Positions 13,984 to 21,143 of a stretch of DNA of 34,771 nucleotides are shown piece by piece. The position numbers were made by a program, and so were the translations under genes. Source of the DNA: a virus. The stretch spans positions 1 through 34,771 of IMG/VR virus record IMGVR_UViG_3300017724_000027. One strand, given 5' to 3'. Position 1 is the stretch's first letter. Each line of letters opens with the position of its first letter. The notes below the pieces were generated by a model, which saw nothing but the letters and a program-made list of their open reading frames with translations, was not told the origin of the DNA and did no database searches.

Positions 13984-14805
13984 ATGAGTTTAACAAGTAA
14001 GAATAAACAACCCGCAGTAGCGAATGAAATGATAGAGAACCAAAGAGTTGTCGCATTTCAGGATAAATTAAAGAAACAAACAGAAGGTAGATTAGCAAGA
14101 AGTAATCGTTTAGTCTGTGGTATTTGGGGAGAACCCAAAACAGTCAAAAGTGGATTAGCCCTTGATTTCCCTAATAAACAAATTTATGTTTTAGATTGGG
14201 ATAATGGTTGCGAACCTACATGGAGACAAAACCATGAGATGACTGAAAGAATTACTTTGTGGAATCCCGAAGTAAGAAATGAAAATGGCGAATTAGATAT
14301 TCAAAAGTCGGAAGCAAATTCCGAAGATTTTGTTTTATTCGTTAAGTCTAAAATAGCAGAAGGAGAAGATGTTTTGTTTGTATTTGATGGAGTAGATAAG
14401 TGGCTTGATTGTTGCACATTAAATGTGACTGGAAGTTCTAAAATCGGCAAACCACAAAAGATGAAATTTGAATGGGGCAAAAGAAATGCACCATTTTATT
14501 CTCTATTGATGATGTGTAAGAATTTGGATTGTGACCAAATTTACATTACTCATGCTAAAGCAGACTATGGAGCAACAGGAGAAGTAATTGGTTCTAAACC
14601 TAATTGGCACAATTGGGGAGATTATATGTTCCAAATTATTTCAACAAGAAGAACTCGCAAGAAAAACGATGTAGTGTATAAGGCTGAATTACTAAGTAGT
14701 AAAACCAATACTGCACTTGTCGGTAAAACTTGGGAATCATTAACTGTCGGAACAGGTAAAGTTTCTTGGACAGGTATTCCCGAATTGCGAGAGGGATTGA
14801 TTTGA
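13984..14805 (+). CDS. RecA-like P-loop ATPase, Sak4/AAA_24-like
   Basis: 273 residues. The P-loop region is IWGEPKTVKSGLALDFP (residues about 47-63). The layout is that of Sak4-type phage recombinases, with a P-loop, a downstream strand IYVLDWDNG, and a Walker B strand VLFVFDGVDKW. The glycine normally preceding the catalytic Lys (GKS/GKT) is Val54 here (VKS at 54-56), so ATP binding may be altered. A strand IYITHAKADYG resembles the sensor motif. Sak4 proteins promote ssDNA annealing with an SSB partner, and RPA is two genes upstream. Its stop overlaps the next gene at a TTGA junction. Confidence 0.6.
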   Translation: MSLTSKNKQPAVANEMIENQRVVAFQDKLKKQTEGRLARSNRLVCGIWGEPKTVKSGLALDFPNKQIYVLDWDNGCEPTWRQNHEMTERITLWNPEVRNENGELDIQKSEANSEDFVLFVKSKIAEGEDVLFVFDGVDKWLDCCTLNVTGSSKIGKPQKMKFEWGKRNAPFYSLLMMCKNLDCDQIYITHAKADYGATGEVIGSKPNWHNWGDYMFQIISTRRTRKKNDVVYKAELLSSKTNTALVGKTWESLTVGTGKVSWTGIPELREGLI

Positions 14806-15260
14806 AGTCAATACAATGTATCGGAGTTAGTAATGAGAAAAATAATAATCAATACGCCAAAGACAACAGATGTAAAGTAATGGTAAAACAAGATTCTGCT
14901 CGCTCTAACTTATGTCAAAATCCGGAAAAAAATATGTGCTTTATGCACTGTAATTGTGCATATTGTTCTTCGGAGTATATACCAACTGTAAATAGAGGGA
15001 AGATACATAAAGATTTTGAAGAAAATAAAAAGCAAGAGGAATCTAAGTTTAGTGGCATTACATTGAAAATTATTCAAGAAGAAACTGATATAGATAAATT
15101 AAAATGTCTATTGGAGATAATTGCTAAAGAAATGCCTTTAACTACTTATTTGCGTCAAGCAAAAGAGTTATACCAAAAAAGACAAAAGAATAAATACCTC
15201 ATAGAAAAAATACAGTCTTTGGAAGTTGAAATCAACAAATTAAAAGAGGAATTAATATGA
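14802..15260 (+). CDS. cysteine-rich protein with C-terminal coiled coil
   Basis: 152 residues beginning at TTG 14802 (TTGA overlap; GAGGG at 14791-14795 lies 6 nt upstream). The first 65 residues hold clustered Cys/His (C-x6-C, then CFMHCNCAYC), probably a zinc-binding module. The C-terminal 90 residues are helical, ending in a coiled coil (NKYLIEKIQSLEVEINKLKE). This suggests a dimeric adaptor. No family recognised. It overlaps the clamp gene by four bases. Confidence 0.55.
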   Translation: MKSIQCIGVSNEKNNNQYAKDNRCKVMVKQDSARSNLCQNPEKNMCFMHCNCAYCSSEYIPTVNRGKIHKDFEENKKQEESKFSGITLKIIQEETDIDKLKCLLEIIAKEMPLTTYLRQAKELYQKRQKNKYLIEKIQSLEVEINKLKEELI

Positions 15261-16030
15261 AATTTACAATTGAAACAGATAAACTAAAAAACGGATTAGA
15301 GAGCGTTCAAGTTAAAGGAAAGGGAACAACCAATAATGGATTTGGTAATACTAATCTTGGAGCATATGCTCTCTTAGAAGTTAAGGATAATAATTTGAGT
15401 ATTTGGAATGGAAACCAAACTTTCTTTGTATCACTAACTATTCCATTAGAAGGTGAATCCGAAGAAGGAGTTTGCTGTCTTGATAGCGCAAATGTCCTTC
15501 CTTATTTGAAATCATTTTCTAATGAGATAACATTTGCAGTTGGCGATTTTATTACTATTACAAGTGGTGATTCAAAGAAGGCTTCAATACCTTTAGTTGT
15601 TAATCACCCCCAAATTGAGCCATTAACAAGAATTAAGGGAATGCTAAGTCATGTTAGATATGAAGTAAATCCGAATAGACTATGGACATTTGGTAAAGGA
15701 CAGTTTGAAACGGCATTTACTATTACACAGGCACAATTCAAAAGTGCGATTAAAACTTGTGAATTAGTTAAAAGCGGCATCTACAAATTAGATAAGAATG
15801 AAACAATAACACTTTCAACAAGACAAAGCATTACTAACAAGTATGAAGAAACGCTAACTCCGTTGTTTATTACTAATCCAAATGAAGGGGCAACTATTGA
15901 ATTTAGTAGCCCTATTTATGCTTTCTTTGAGAAAGACCAAATGTTAAACATATACATGAAAGATGAATTTCCGCTTTTAGTAGTGGCTAATGATAGAATA
16001 CTATTGAAAGCACCACATATAGGTGCGTGA
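15257..16030 (+). CDS. pcn: PCNA-like DNA sliding clamp
   Basis: 257 residues, the size of PCNA (about 245-260). It opens MKFTIETDKLKNGLESV, a strand-helix typical of clamps. The C-terminal segment MLNIYMKDEFPLLVVANDRIL followed by LKAP matches the PCNA end (x-(D/E)-x-P-L-...-(L/F)-x-AP). The middle contains TITQAQFKSAIKTCELV, as in the second-domain helix. Partner genes with PIP boxes (RFC-L-like, polymerase C-terminal half) and the RFC genes support the call. The sequence is diverged, and the interdomain connector was not resolved. It would tether polymerase, ligase and nucleases to DNA. Confidence 0.75.
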   Translation: MKFTIETDKLKNGLESVQVKGKGTTNNGFGNTNLGAYALLEVKDNNLSIWNGNQTFFVSLTIPLEGESEEGVCCLDSANVLPYLKSFSNEITFAVGDFITITSGDSKKASIPLVVNHPQIEPLTRIKGMLSHVRYEVNPNRLWTFGKGQFETAFTITQAQFKSAIKTCELVKSGIYKLDKNETITLSTRQSITNKYEETLTPLFITNPNEGATIEFSSPIYAFFEKDQMLNIYMKDEFPLLVVANDRILLKAPHIGA

Positions 16031-16036
16031 ATATTA

Positions 16037-17686
16037 ATGATAATAAGTAAGATGAATGATGGTAAAAGAATCTACAAATCATGGAGAGAGAACGGTGAAA
16101 AGAAGTTTGAAATGGTGGAAGTCAAACCTTATTTTTATGTTAAAGAAGATGAGAAAGAACCTTCCAAGTATAAGGCATCAAAGTATATTGATAGAGACTT
16201 TGAGTATATTCGTGGTGATTGGGTTAATATTGATAATGAGCCGCTAAAGAAAGTAGTTGTTGATACTTCTTTTGATATTAGAAAGGCTAAAGATATGTTT
16301 AAGAAAACCTATGAGGCTGATGTGCCTTTTCACTTTAGATATGCAGTTGATGAAGTAAAAGAAATGCCGGAGTATAAAATGCGTAAATGGTATTGGGATA
16401 TGGAATGGCAACAAGGCGGAGAACACCATGATGAGATTACTACTATTGTAGTGTATGATAACTGGGATAAGCATTATTATCAGTGGGCTTGGTTTCCAAA
16501 TGATAGGGCATTAGATACTGTTTTTGATAACGGAGTTAGATTTATTTTTGATAATGAAAAAGATATGCTTGAAAACTTTATGACAACTATGGTTGTAAAA
16601 GACCCCGATATGTTAATTGCATGGTTCGGTCATTTTGCAGATATTCCTAAGTTATTAGAAAGAACCTGCGCTCTTGGTCTTAATCCACAAATAATGTCGC
16701 CAACAGGACACATTAAAGGTATTAAGAAAAAGAAAGATAGTTTTTCCTTTGTTTATGGTGAAAAGGGCTTTAGTCCTATTGAACAACCTATTAATGGAAG
16801 AATTACTTTATCTTTAGATTTAGCATTTGAAAGACAATGGAATGATTCACAAAGAGGAACATTACCTTCTTTGTCTCTTAATTATATTGGTGAAACAGTC
16901 TTGAACAAGAACAAACTTGTCTCGGAGAAGTTTCCCGACACAAATGAATTTTATCGTAGGGCTTGGTTGGAAGATACAGAAACTTATCTTGATTATGCTT
17001 TACAAGATGTAAAGTTGATAGTTGAGATAGATGAAATGAATTATTGTAGTGAAGCAATATTATCACTACAAAGATTACTAAAAGCACCATTTGATGCTTG
17101 TTTCTATGCTTCTCACATGGGAAGTATTTATTTTATGAGAAATGCTTGGTGGAAATGCAAGACAGGAAGTAGAGTAGAGAAAAGAGAAACTTATGAAGGG
17201 GCTATGATTTATGACCCTCTAAGTGAACAAACTCAAGGATTACATCTTAATGTTGCGGCTTTTGATTTTGCAGGTCTATATCCTTCAATGATGATTGCTC
17301 GCAATATAAGTTGGGAAACTATTAGTGAAGAACCCACAGAATTTGCAGTTAATATTCTAACACCGAGAGATTTTAGCCCTGTTAAAATGAAACATATGTT
17401 GTATTTTAAAACAGATGAATTAGGTCTTTTGCCAAGAGCAGTATTAGAACTAAAAGAGTTAAGAAACGACTACAAGAAAAGAATGAAAGCCACTAATGAT
17501 AGTGGCGAGTATCAAAAATGGTATAATAATCAAATGGCAGTAAAGCGTTTAATGGCTTCATTTTATGGAATTATTGCCTTTCAAGGATTTGGTTGGGCTA
17601 ATGTTAATTTAGCGGCTTCTATAACAGCAAGTGCAAGAGAGGCTATTAGATTAGCAGCGTTTAAGGCGAAGGAGATGAAAATATGA
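16037..17686 (+). CDS. polB: Family B DNA polymerase, N-terminal part (exonuclease, motifs A and B)
   Basis: 549 residues. The 3'-5' exonuclease is intact: Exo I WYWDMEW with Asp121 and Glu123, Exo II PDMLIAWFGHFADIP, and Exo III YLDYALQDVKLI. The polymerase palm starts with motif A, FDFAGLYPSMM, with Asp410, and reaches motif B, KRLMASFYG, with Lys503 and Tyr510 (canonical KxxxNSxYG has Asn where Ala is). The chain stops after ASAREAIRLAAFKAKEMKI, just before where motif C would follow. The missing C-terminal part is a separate gene at 18491, and the two halves join without a visible loss. The stop overlaps a minigene start (ATGA). Confidence 0.93.
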   Translation: MIISKMNDGKRIYKSWRENGEKKFEMVEVKPYFYVKEDEKEPSKYKASKYIDRDFEYIRGDWVNIDNEPLKKVVVDTSFDIRKAKDMFKKTYEADVPFHFRYAVDEVKEMPEYKMRKWYWDMEWQQGGEHHDEITTIVVYDNWDKHYYQWAWFPNDRALDTVFDNGVRFIFDNEKDMLENFMTTMVVKDPDMLIAWFGHFADIPKLLERTCALGLNPQIMSPTGHIKGIKKKKDSFSFVYGEKGFSPIEQPINGRITLSLDLAFERQWNDSQRGTLPSLSLNYIGETVLNKNKLVSEKFPDTNEFYRRAWLEDTETYLDYALQDVKLIVEIDEMNYCSEAILSLQRLLKAPFDACFYASHMGSIYFMRNAWWKCKTGSRVEKRETYEGAMIYDPLSEQTQGLHLNVAAFDFAGLYPSMMIARNISWETISEEPTEFAVNILTPRDFSPVKMKHMLYFKTDELGLLPRAVLELKELRNDYKKRMKATNDSGEYQKWYNNQMAVKRLMASFYGIIAFQGFGWANVNLAASITASAREAIRLAAFKAKEMKI

Positions 17687-17784
17687 AAAGAATTAAATGT
17701 AAAAAACCATTAGCACATAACCCTCAATTTGAAGGCAAATATCATTGTAAAAGATGTGCCGTAGAACAGGAGATGAAAAAATGA
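17683..17784 (+). CDS. 33-residue zinc-knuckle-like minigene inside the split polymerase
   Basis: ATG overlaps the polymerase stop (ATGA) and has AAGGAG upstream. Reads as a basic peptide with CKKPLAH in the first half and CKRC in the second, possibly binding one zinc. Its stop overlaps the next start (ATGA). First of six coupled minigenes between the polymerase halves. No family recognised. Confidence 0.5.
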   Translation: MKRIKCKKPLAHNPQFEGKYHCKRCAVEQEMKK

Positions 17785-18008
17785 ATACCCATATTAAAAG
17801 ATGGATAGATGAATTAGTTTTATCCCTTGATATTGGCGAAGAATTTTTCGCTATGTCAATAAAAGAAAAACTAATTGAAACAAGAGGAACAAATTTTGTT
17901 TGTGATAATGCCGCTATCGGGTGGTATTTAAATAGACAAAAATATGTTGAGCCTATTAAAACAACTAAAGGAAGAAAGATTTACAGGAGGATTAAACATG
18001 AGAACTAA
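17781..18008 (+). CDS. 75-residue winged-helix-like minigene
   Basis: Starts at ATG 17781 (four-base overlap; CAGGAGATG upstream). Helical N-terminus (IKRWIDELVLSLDIGEE), then EKLIETRGTNFVCDNAAIGWY and a basic end (KTTKGRKIYRRIK), like a small winged-helix DNA-binding domain. Overlaps the next gene by 11 bases. Confidence 0.5.
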   Translation: MNTHIKRWIDELVLSLDIGEEFFAMSIKEKLIETRGTNFVCDNAAIGWYLNRQKYVEPIKTTKGRKIYRRIKHEN

Positions 18009-18171
18009 AATTGTAAGTGTAAAGGTATCGTATGATACCGAAGAAACATGGGATATTACTTTAAAAGAAGTAAAGGAGATATTTCAAATGATGAATAATT
18101 TAAAGCGTAATGCGGTCATTATTGATATTGAGCAAGGAGTGAATAAAAATGATGATGGACAAGACGAATGA
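17998..18171 (+). CDS. 57-residue minigene
   Basis: ATG 17998 follows CAGGAGG at a normal distance, a strong signal. Reads strand (RTKIVSVKVSYDTEE), helix (LKEVKEIFQMMNNLK), strand (AVIIDIEQG) and an acidic tail. Unknown. Overlaps the next minigene by 23 bases. Confidence 0.5.
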   Translation: MRTKIVSVKVSYDTEETWDITLKEVKEIFQMMNNLKRNAVIIDIEQGVNKNDDGQDE

Positions 18172-18280
18172 ATTATTAGAAGAATTGCTGGCTATGATAG
18201 CAAAATCAAATAAGATATTAATGATGGTAAATATCGTGAACATAGCGACCATTATAACAATTATGACGGTGATAGTATGA
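18149..18280 (+). CDS. 43-residue single-pass membrane minigene
   Basis: ATG 18149, with AAGGAGTG upstream. A helical N-terminal half (KTNELLEELLAMIAKSNK) is followed by a hydrophobic stretch of about 19 residues (ILMMVNIVNIATIITIMTV), a likely transmembrane helix at the C-terminus. A holin or membrane-tether role cannot be judged from sequence. Overlaps the next gene (ATGA). Confidence 0.4.
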   Translation: MMMDKTNELLEELLAMIAKSNKILMMVNIVNIATIITIMTVIV

Positions 18281-18348
18281 ATAAAGATAAAGAATTAAAA
18301 GAACTAAAAAATAAGATAGCAGTTTTAGAGCAAAAGATTAGAGGCTAG
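18277..18348 (+). CDS. 23-residue coiled-coil minigene
   Basis: ATG 18277 overlaps the previous stop (ATGA) with GGTGATAGT upstream; ends at TAG. Lys/Glu/Leu-rich with a heptad-like pattern (KELKELKNKIAVLEQK). Very short, so the call rests on the coupled start and the surrounding array. Confidence 0.3.
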   Translation: MNKDKELKELKNKIAVLEQKIRG

Positions 18349-18357
18349 GAGAGAGAC

Positions 18358-18486
18358 TTGGATTATATTGTAGAGAATAGCCCCGATTTAGGAATGATAA
18401 AATATTGTATTGAAGAATTACAAGAAGAAGTTGCTAAGTCAGCAAAGCAACCTGTTGGAATGTTATTTACTCGCATAAAGAGATGA
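18358..18486 (+). CDS. 42-residue minigene with TTG start
   Basis: TTG 18358 follows AGGAGAG (18347-18353) closely. Helical (LGMIKYCIEELQEEVAKSAK) with a basic end (MLFTRIKR). Four non-coding bases separate its stop from the polymerase C-terminal gene. Not recognised; it does not look like missing polymerase sequence. Confidence 0.35.
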   Translation: MDYIVENSPDLGMIKYCIEELQEEVAKSAKQPVGMLFTRIKR

Positions 18487-18490
18487 TATT

Positions 18491-19381
18491 ATGAAAGTAG
18501 TTTATGGGCATACGGATTCTATTTATGTTCAAATAGATTCTGTTGAAAAAGCGCAGACGGCTATCAAGGAGATAGAAGAAAGCGTAAGAGAACATTTTCC
18601 AAATGTTATGGGGTTAGATGAACACCCCGTAGTATTGGAGTTTGAAAAGTATTTTTCAGCATTAGGCGTTGGAACTGTTAGAAACAGAAATGCAGGTTTA
18701 GTATCTTGGGAAGATGGAGAATGGCTTGATGAGCCTAAATTCAGCATGACCGGATTTACTGCCAAAAGAGTTAGTGAAACTAAGTTGGCTAAAGAAGTTC
18801 AAACAGATGTATTAAAAATGTGGGTGAACCAAAATTCACAGGCACAAATAGTCCAATATCTGCATAATAAATATGCAGATGTTTTAGATGGTAATTTAGG
18901 ATTAACGCCTCTTATTAAAAGAAGTAGATTGAGAACTAATAGACTCATGGTTAAATGTCCGGATTGTAATGCTAAATATCATCTAAAAGAATGTTTAGAA
19001 TTAGAGCATTCTGTATGTAGTAAATGCGCTACACATACAAAGAAATTCACAACTCTTGAAGGTAAAAAACCAACAATAGGTTCGGGTATCGCAGGAGTTA
19101 TTTATGCTTGGAGTAAAGATACGGAATTTGATGATTCCTATATCTTTATGAAAGTATTAAACAATAGTGAGTATTATATTCACCCTTTAACAAAGGAAAG
19201 AAAAGTAGTTGAGTATGTATCATGCACAACTGCGAAGGAGTTTGAGGGTTGTAATCCCGACCTCAAGCACTATGCCGAGCAGGTAATAAAGAAGGCCGAG
19301 CCTATTTTTAGTGCTATGGCATGGGATTTAACATCAATAAGAACGGGAACAATACAAAGAAGTTTGGAGGAATGGTTTTGA
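18491..19381 (+). CDS. polB: Family B DNA polymerase, C-terminal part (motif C, thumb, PIP box)
   Basis: 296 residues starting MKVVYGHTDSIYV, which is motif C at the very N-terminus. The first motif Asp is His7 (YGHTDS rather than YGDTDS), while the second, Asp9, the main metal ligand, is kept. Thumb sequence follows (TGFTAKRVSETKLAKEVQTD). Cys pairs CPDC (156, 159) and CSKC (176, 179) form a zinc ribbon in the thumb region. The last eight residues QRSLEEWF (289-296) are a consensus PCNA-binding peptide. The two polymerase chains must assemble for activity. Start: ATG 18491 with a weak AGATGAT signal. Neither an intein nor missing sequence is seen at the junction. Confidence 0.92.
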   Translation: MKVVYGHTDSIYVQIDSVEKAQTAIKEIEESVREHFPNVMGLDEHPVVLEFEKYFSALGVGTVRNRNAGLVSWEDGEWLDEPKFSMTGFTAKRVSETKLAKEVQTDVLKMWVNQNSQAQIVQYLHNKYADVLDGNLGLTPLIKRSRLRTNRLMVKCPDCNAKYHLKECLELEHSVCSKCATHTKKFTTLEGKKPTIGSGIAGVIYAWSKDTEFDDSYIFMKVLNNSEYYIHPLTKERKVVEYVSCTTAKEFEGCNPDLKHYAEQVIKKAEPIFSAMAWDLTSIRTGTIQRSLEEWF

Positions 19382-20307
19382 ATAAAGATGAAAAATATAA
19401 AGCAAGAATAGCAAGTATGCAGGATTTTACATATAAATGGGAATGGGAAAATTTTGATGACCCATCTAAACCAATATTGAAGATTAGTAAATCTTCTTTA
19501 GGTTCATTTAATTGGTGTCCTAAAAAGTATCAATTTAATTATATTGAGAGAAGGCCACAAGACCAAACCGAAGCCATGCGTAAAGGAACGGTATTACATA
19601 ATCATCGTGAAGATTTCTTTAATGTTTTTGATATTAAAAAGGCCGAGAATATGAATAATAGTGAAGTCTTAGAATATTGCACAAGTCTAATGCCTGTTGA
19701 TGATTATTTTGACATTACACTAAATGTAGCGGCATTTGAAGCACAACGATTTATTGAAGCAAAATCAGAAGAGAAACTACATGAGTTTCTTCCTATTGTT
19801 AATGAAGAAATGTTTGATACAGAAATAGTTATTCCAATTGGCCCATATAAAGGCGGAGCATGGAATAATTATCAAGAATTTACTCTTAACAGACCATATA
19901 CGGTTAGACTTCAAGGTATTATTGATAGAATATTTATAGAGAATGGTAATTTAATTCCTTTTGAATATAAAACAGGAGGTTGGAAAGATTACAAAACAAC
20001 TTCTATGCGTCAAGAAATGGCTTTTTATCAACTAATGATAGAGAATTGTAGTGAAGAAGTTTTGGCTAAACATGGTTTAAACAAAGATATGAAGGTCACT
20101 CATTGGGGTTGGTATTATCCTGCGGCTAATCATATTACAGTTGAAGAAGTAAAGAAAAGGTCTATGTCTTCTGTTAAATTAAATATTGCTAAACTGATAA
20201 AAGCATATGAAATAAAAGAATTTACACCAACTTTCTTTTACAAGATGTGTTCTTCATGCTCTTATTTTGGTATTTGTCCTGCGGCACAAGAAGATACATG
20301 GGGTTGA
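19378..20307 (+). CDS. Cas4/RecB-like PD-(D/E)XK exonuclease with Fe-S cysteines
   Basis: 309 residues from TTG 19378, a TTGA overlap with the polymerase stop lying 7 nt after GGAGG; ATG 19372 is only 1 nt from that signal. The Cas4/RecB hallmarks are present: Cys47 in NWCPKKYQFNYI, an RKGTVLHNHRE helix, the nuclease core LQGIIDRIF (Asp) and IPFEYKTGGW (Glu-x-Lys), QEMAFYQLMIE as the Q-motif helix, and a C-terminal C-x2-C-x5-C (MCSSCSYFGIC). The four Cys should hold a 4Fe-4S cluster. In viruses such nucleases resect DNA ends for recombination or replication; an adaptation role is unlikely because no CRISPR array or Cas1/2 is near. Confidence 0.85.
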   Translation: MNKDEKYKARIASMQDFTYKWEWENFDDPSKPILKISKSSLGSFNWCPKKYQFNYIERRPQDQTEAMRKGTVLHNHREDFFNVFDIKKAENMNNSEVLEYCTSLMPVDDYFDITLNVAAFEAQRFIEAKSEEKLHEFLPIVNEEMFDTEIVIPIGPYKGGAWNNYQEFTLNRPYTVRLQGIIDRIFIENGNLIPFEYKTGGWKDYKTTSMRQEMAFYQLMIENCSEEVLAKHGLNKDMKVTHWGWYYPAANHITVEEVKKRSMSSVKLNIAKLIKAYEIKEFTPTFFYKMCSSCSYFGICPAAQEDTWG

Positions 20308-20311
20308 TAAA

Positions 20312-20485
20312 ATGTATGAAAGTTGCGTAGTTCACGATGAAGGAAGTCTACTTATGGGTTCTTTAATAGTGTATATGATAGGATTAATTACGATACCCTT
20401 TGTAGTAAAATTAAAAACTACTATAACTGAAATAAGAGCCGGTGTAAAGATTTCAAAAGTGCTAAAAAATAAGGTGAGAAAATGA
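20312..20485 (+). CDS. 57-residue single-pass membrane protein
   Basis: ATG 20312 after GGGGTTGATA. A hydrophobic segment (LLMGSLIVYMIGLITIPFVV) follows a short N-terminus and precedes a basic tail (KISKVLKNKVRK), giving one probable transmembrane helix with the basic end inside. Unknown role. Overlaps the next gene (ATGA). Confidence 0.5.
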   Translation: MYESCVVHDEGSLLMGSLIVYMIGLITIPFVVKLKTTITEIRAGVKISKVLKNKVRK

Positions 20486-20775
20486 ATACTAATGTAATAG
20501 AATGTAAATTATGTAATGAAAAAATGATAGAATTTGAAAGTAATAATCCACAACCTCTTCTTGAGAATTTTGAAGATAGAGTTTGTAGAGACTGTAATGA
20601 TTATGTTACTGCAAGTAGAATATTACTTAGAGGATTAGACCGTGAAGCCCATGAGGGAGTTTGTTCTATAATAGCATCAGTTATACAAATGGCTAATTCA
20701 TTAAAACAAAGCAGACTACAAGCATATGAACAATTAGAAACATGGAATATTCCAATAAAGGAGAGGAAAGAATGA
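20482..20775 (+). CDS. 97-residue zinc-ribbon protein
   Basis: A CKLC pair near residue 8 and CRDC near residue 35 form a probable zinc ribbon. The rest is helical (AHEGVCSIIASVIQMANSLK, RLQAYEQLETW). Start coupled by an ATGA overlap; GGTGAGA upstream. No family recognised. Confidence 0.55.
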   Translation: MNTNVIECKLCNEKMIEFESNNPQPLLENFEDRVCRDCNDYVTASRILLRGLDREAHEGVCSIIASVIQMANSLKQSRLQAYEQLETWNIPIKERKE

Positions 20776-21143
20776 AAGAACTAATTAAGAAAAAAGTTTT
20801 ATCTAAACAATGGTCTTTTGTTGAAGTTAGCGATTTAGCAAATTCTATTGGTGCTTTAGCCAATGATATTTATATTGAATTATCACTTCAAGAAAGATTT
20901 GAATTGATTAGAGATATTAGAATAAATGAAAATATGGTAGGAAGAACCTACGAAGATATGTTTAGAGATATTGGATTAATACAAATACAAGCAGATGTAG
21001 CGGAAGTAATTAAACAGATGCTTAATACTGCAACAGTTAATTTTGGAGGTAATAACAATGAAGTTTCCGAGAATGGTTTGGGCGGGGAGTCAAGTAAAAA
21101 ACGCTCCGCAAATGAAAAGAAAAAAGATGACAACAAAGAATGA
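20772..21143 (+). CDS. 123-residue protein with low-complexity tail
   Basis: ATG 20772 with AAAGGAGAGG upstream. The first 90 residues are helical (FVEVSDLANSIGALANDIYI, QADVAEVIKQMLNTA). The last 30 residues are Gly/Asn/Ser then Lys-rich and are read from DNA that also encodes the primase N-terminus (86-base overlap). The tail may be dispensable. Unknown. Confidence 0.5.
   Translation: MKELIKKKVLSKQWSFVEVSDLANSIGALANDIYIELSLQERFELIRDIRINENMVGRTYEDMFRDIGLIQIQADVAEVIKQMLNTATVNFGGNNNEVSENGLGGESSKKRSANEKKKDDNKE

Noticed and set aside
17686-18491. Intein, intron or frameshift explaining the split polymerase
   Set aside because: No intein splice motifs at either end, the N-terminal chain has a normal stop, the C-terminal gene has its own start, and the gap holds separate coupled ORFs.
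19378-20307. Cas4 as part of a CRISPR adaptation module
   Set aside because: No Cas1, Cas2 or array nearby; the gene lies in a viral replication block.
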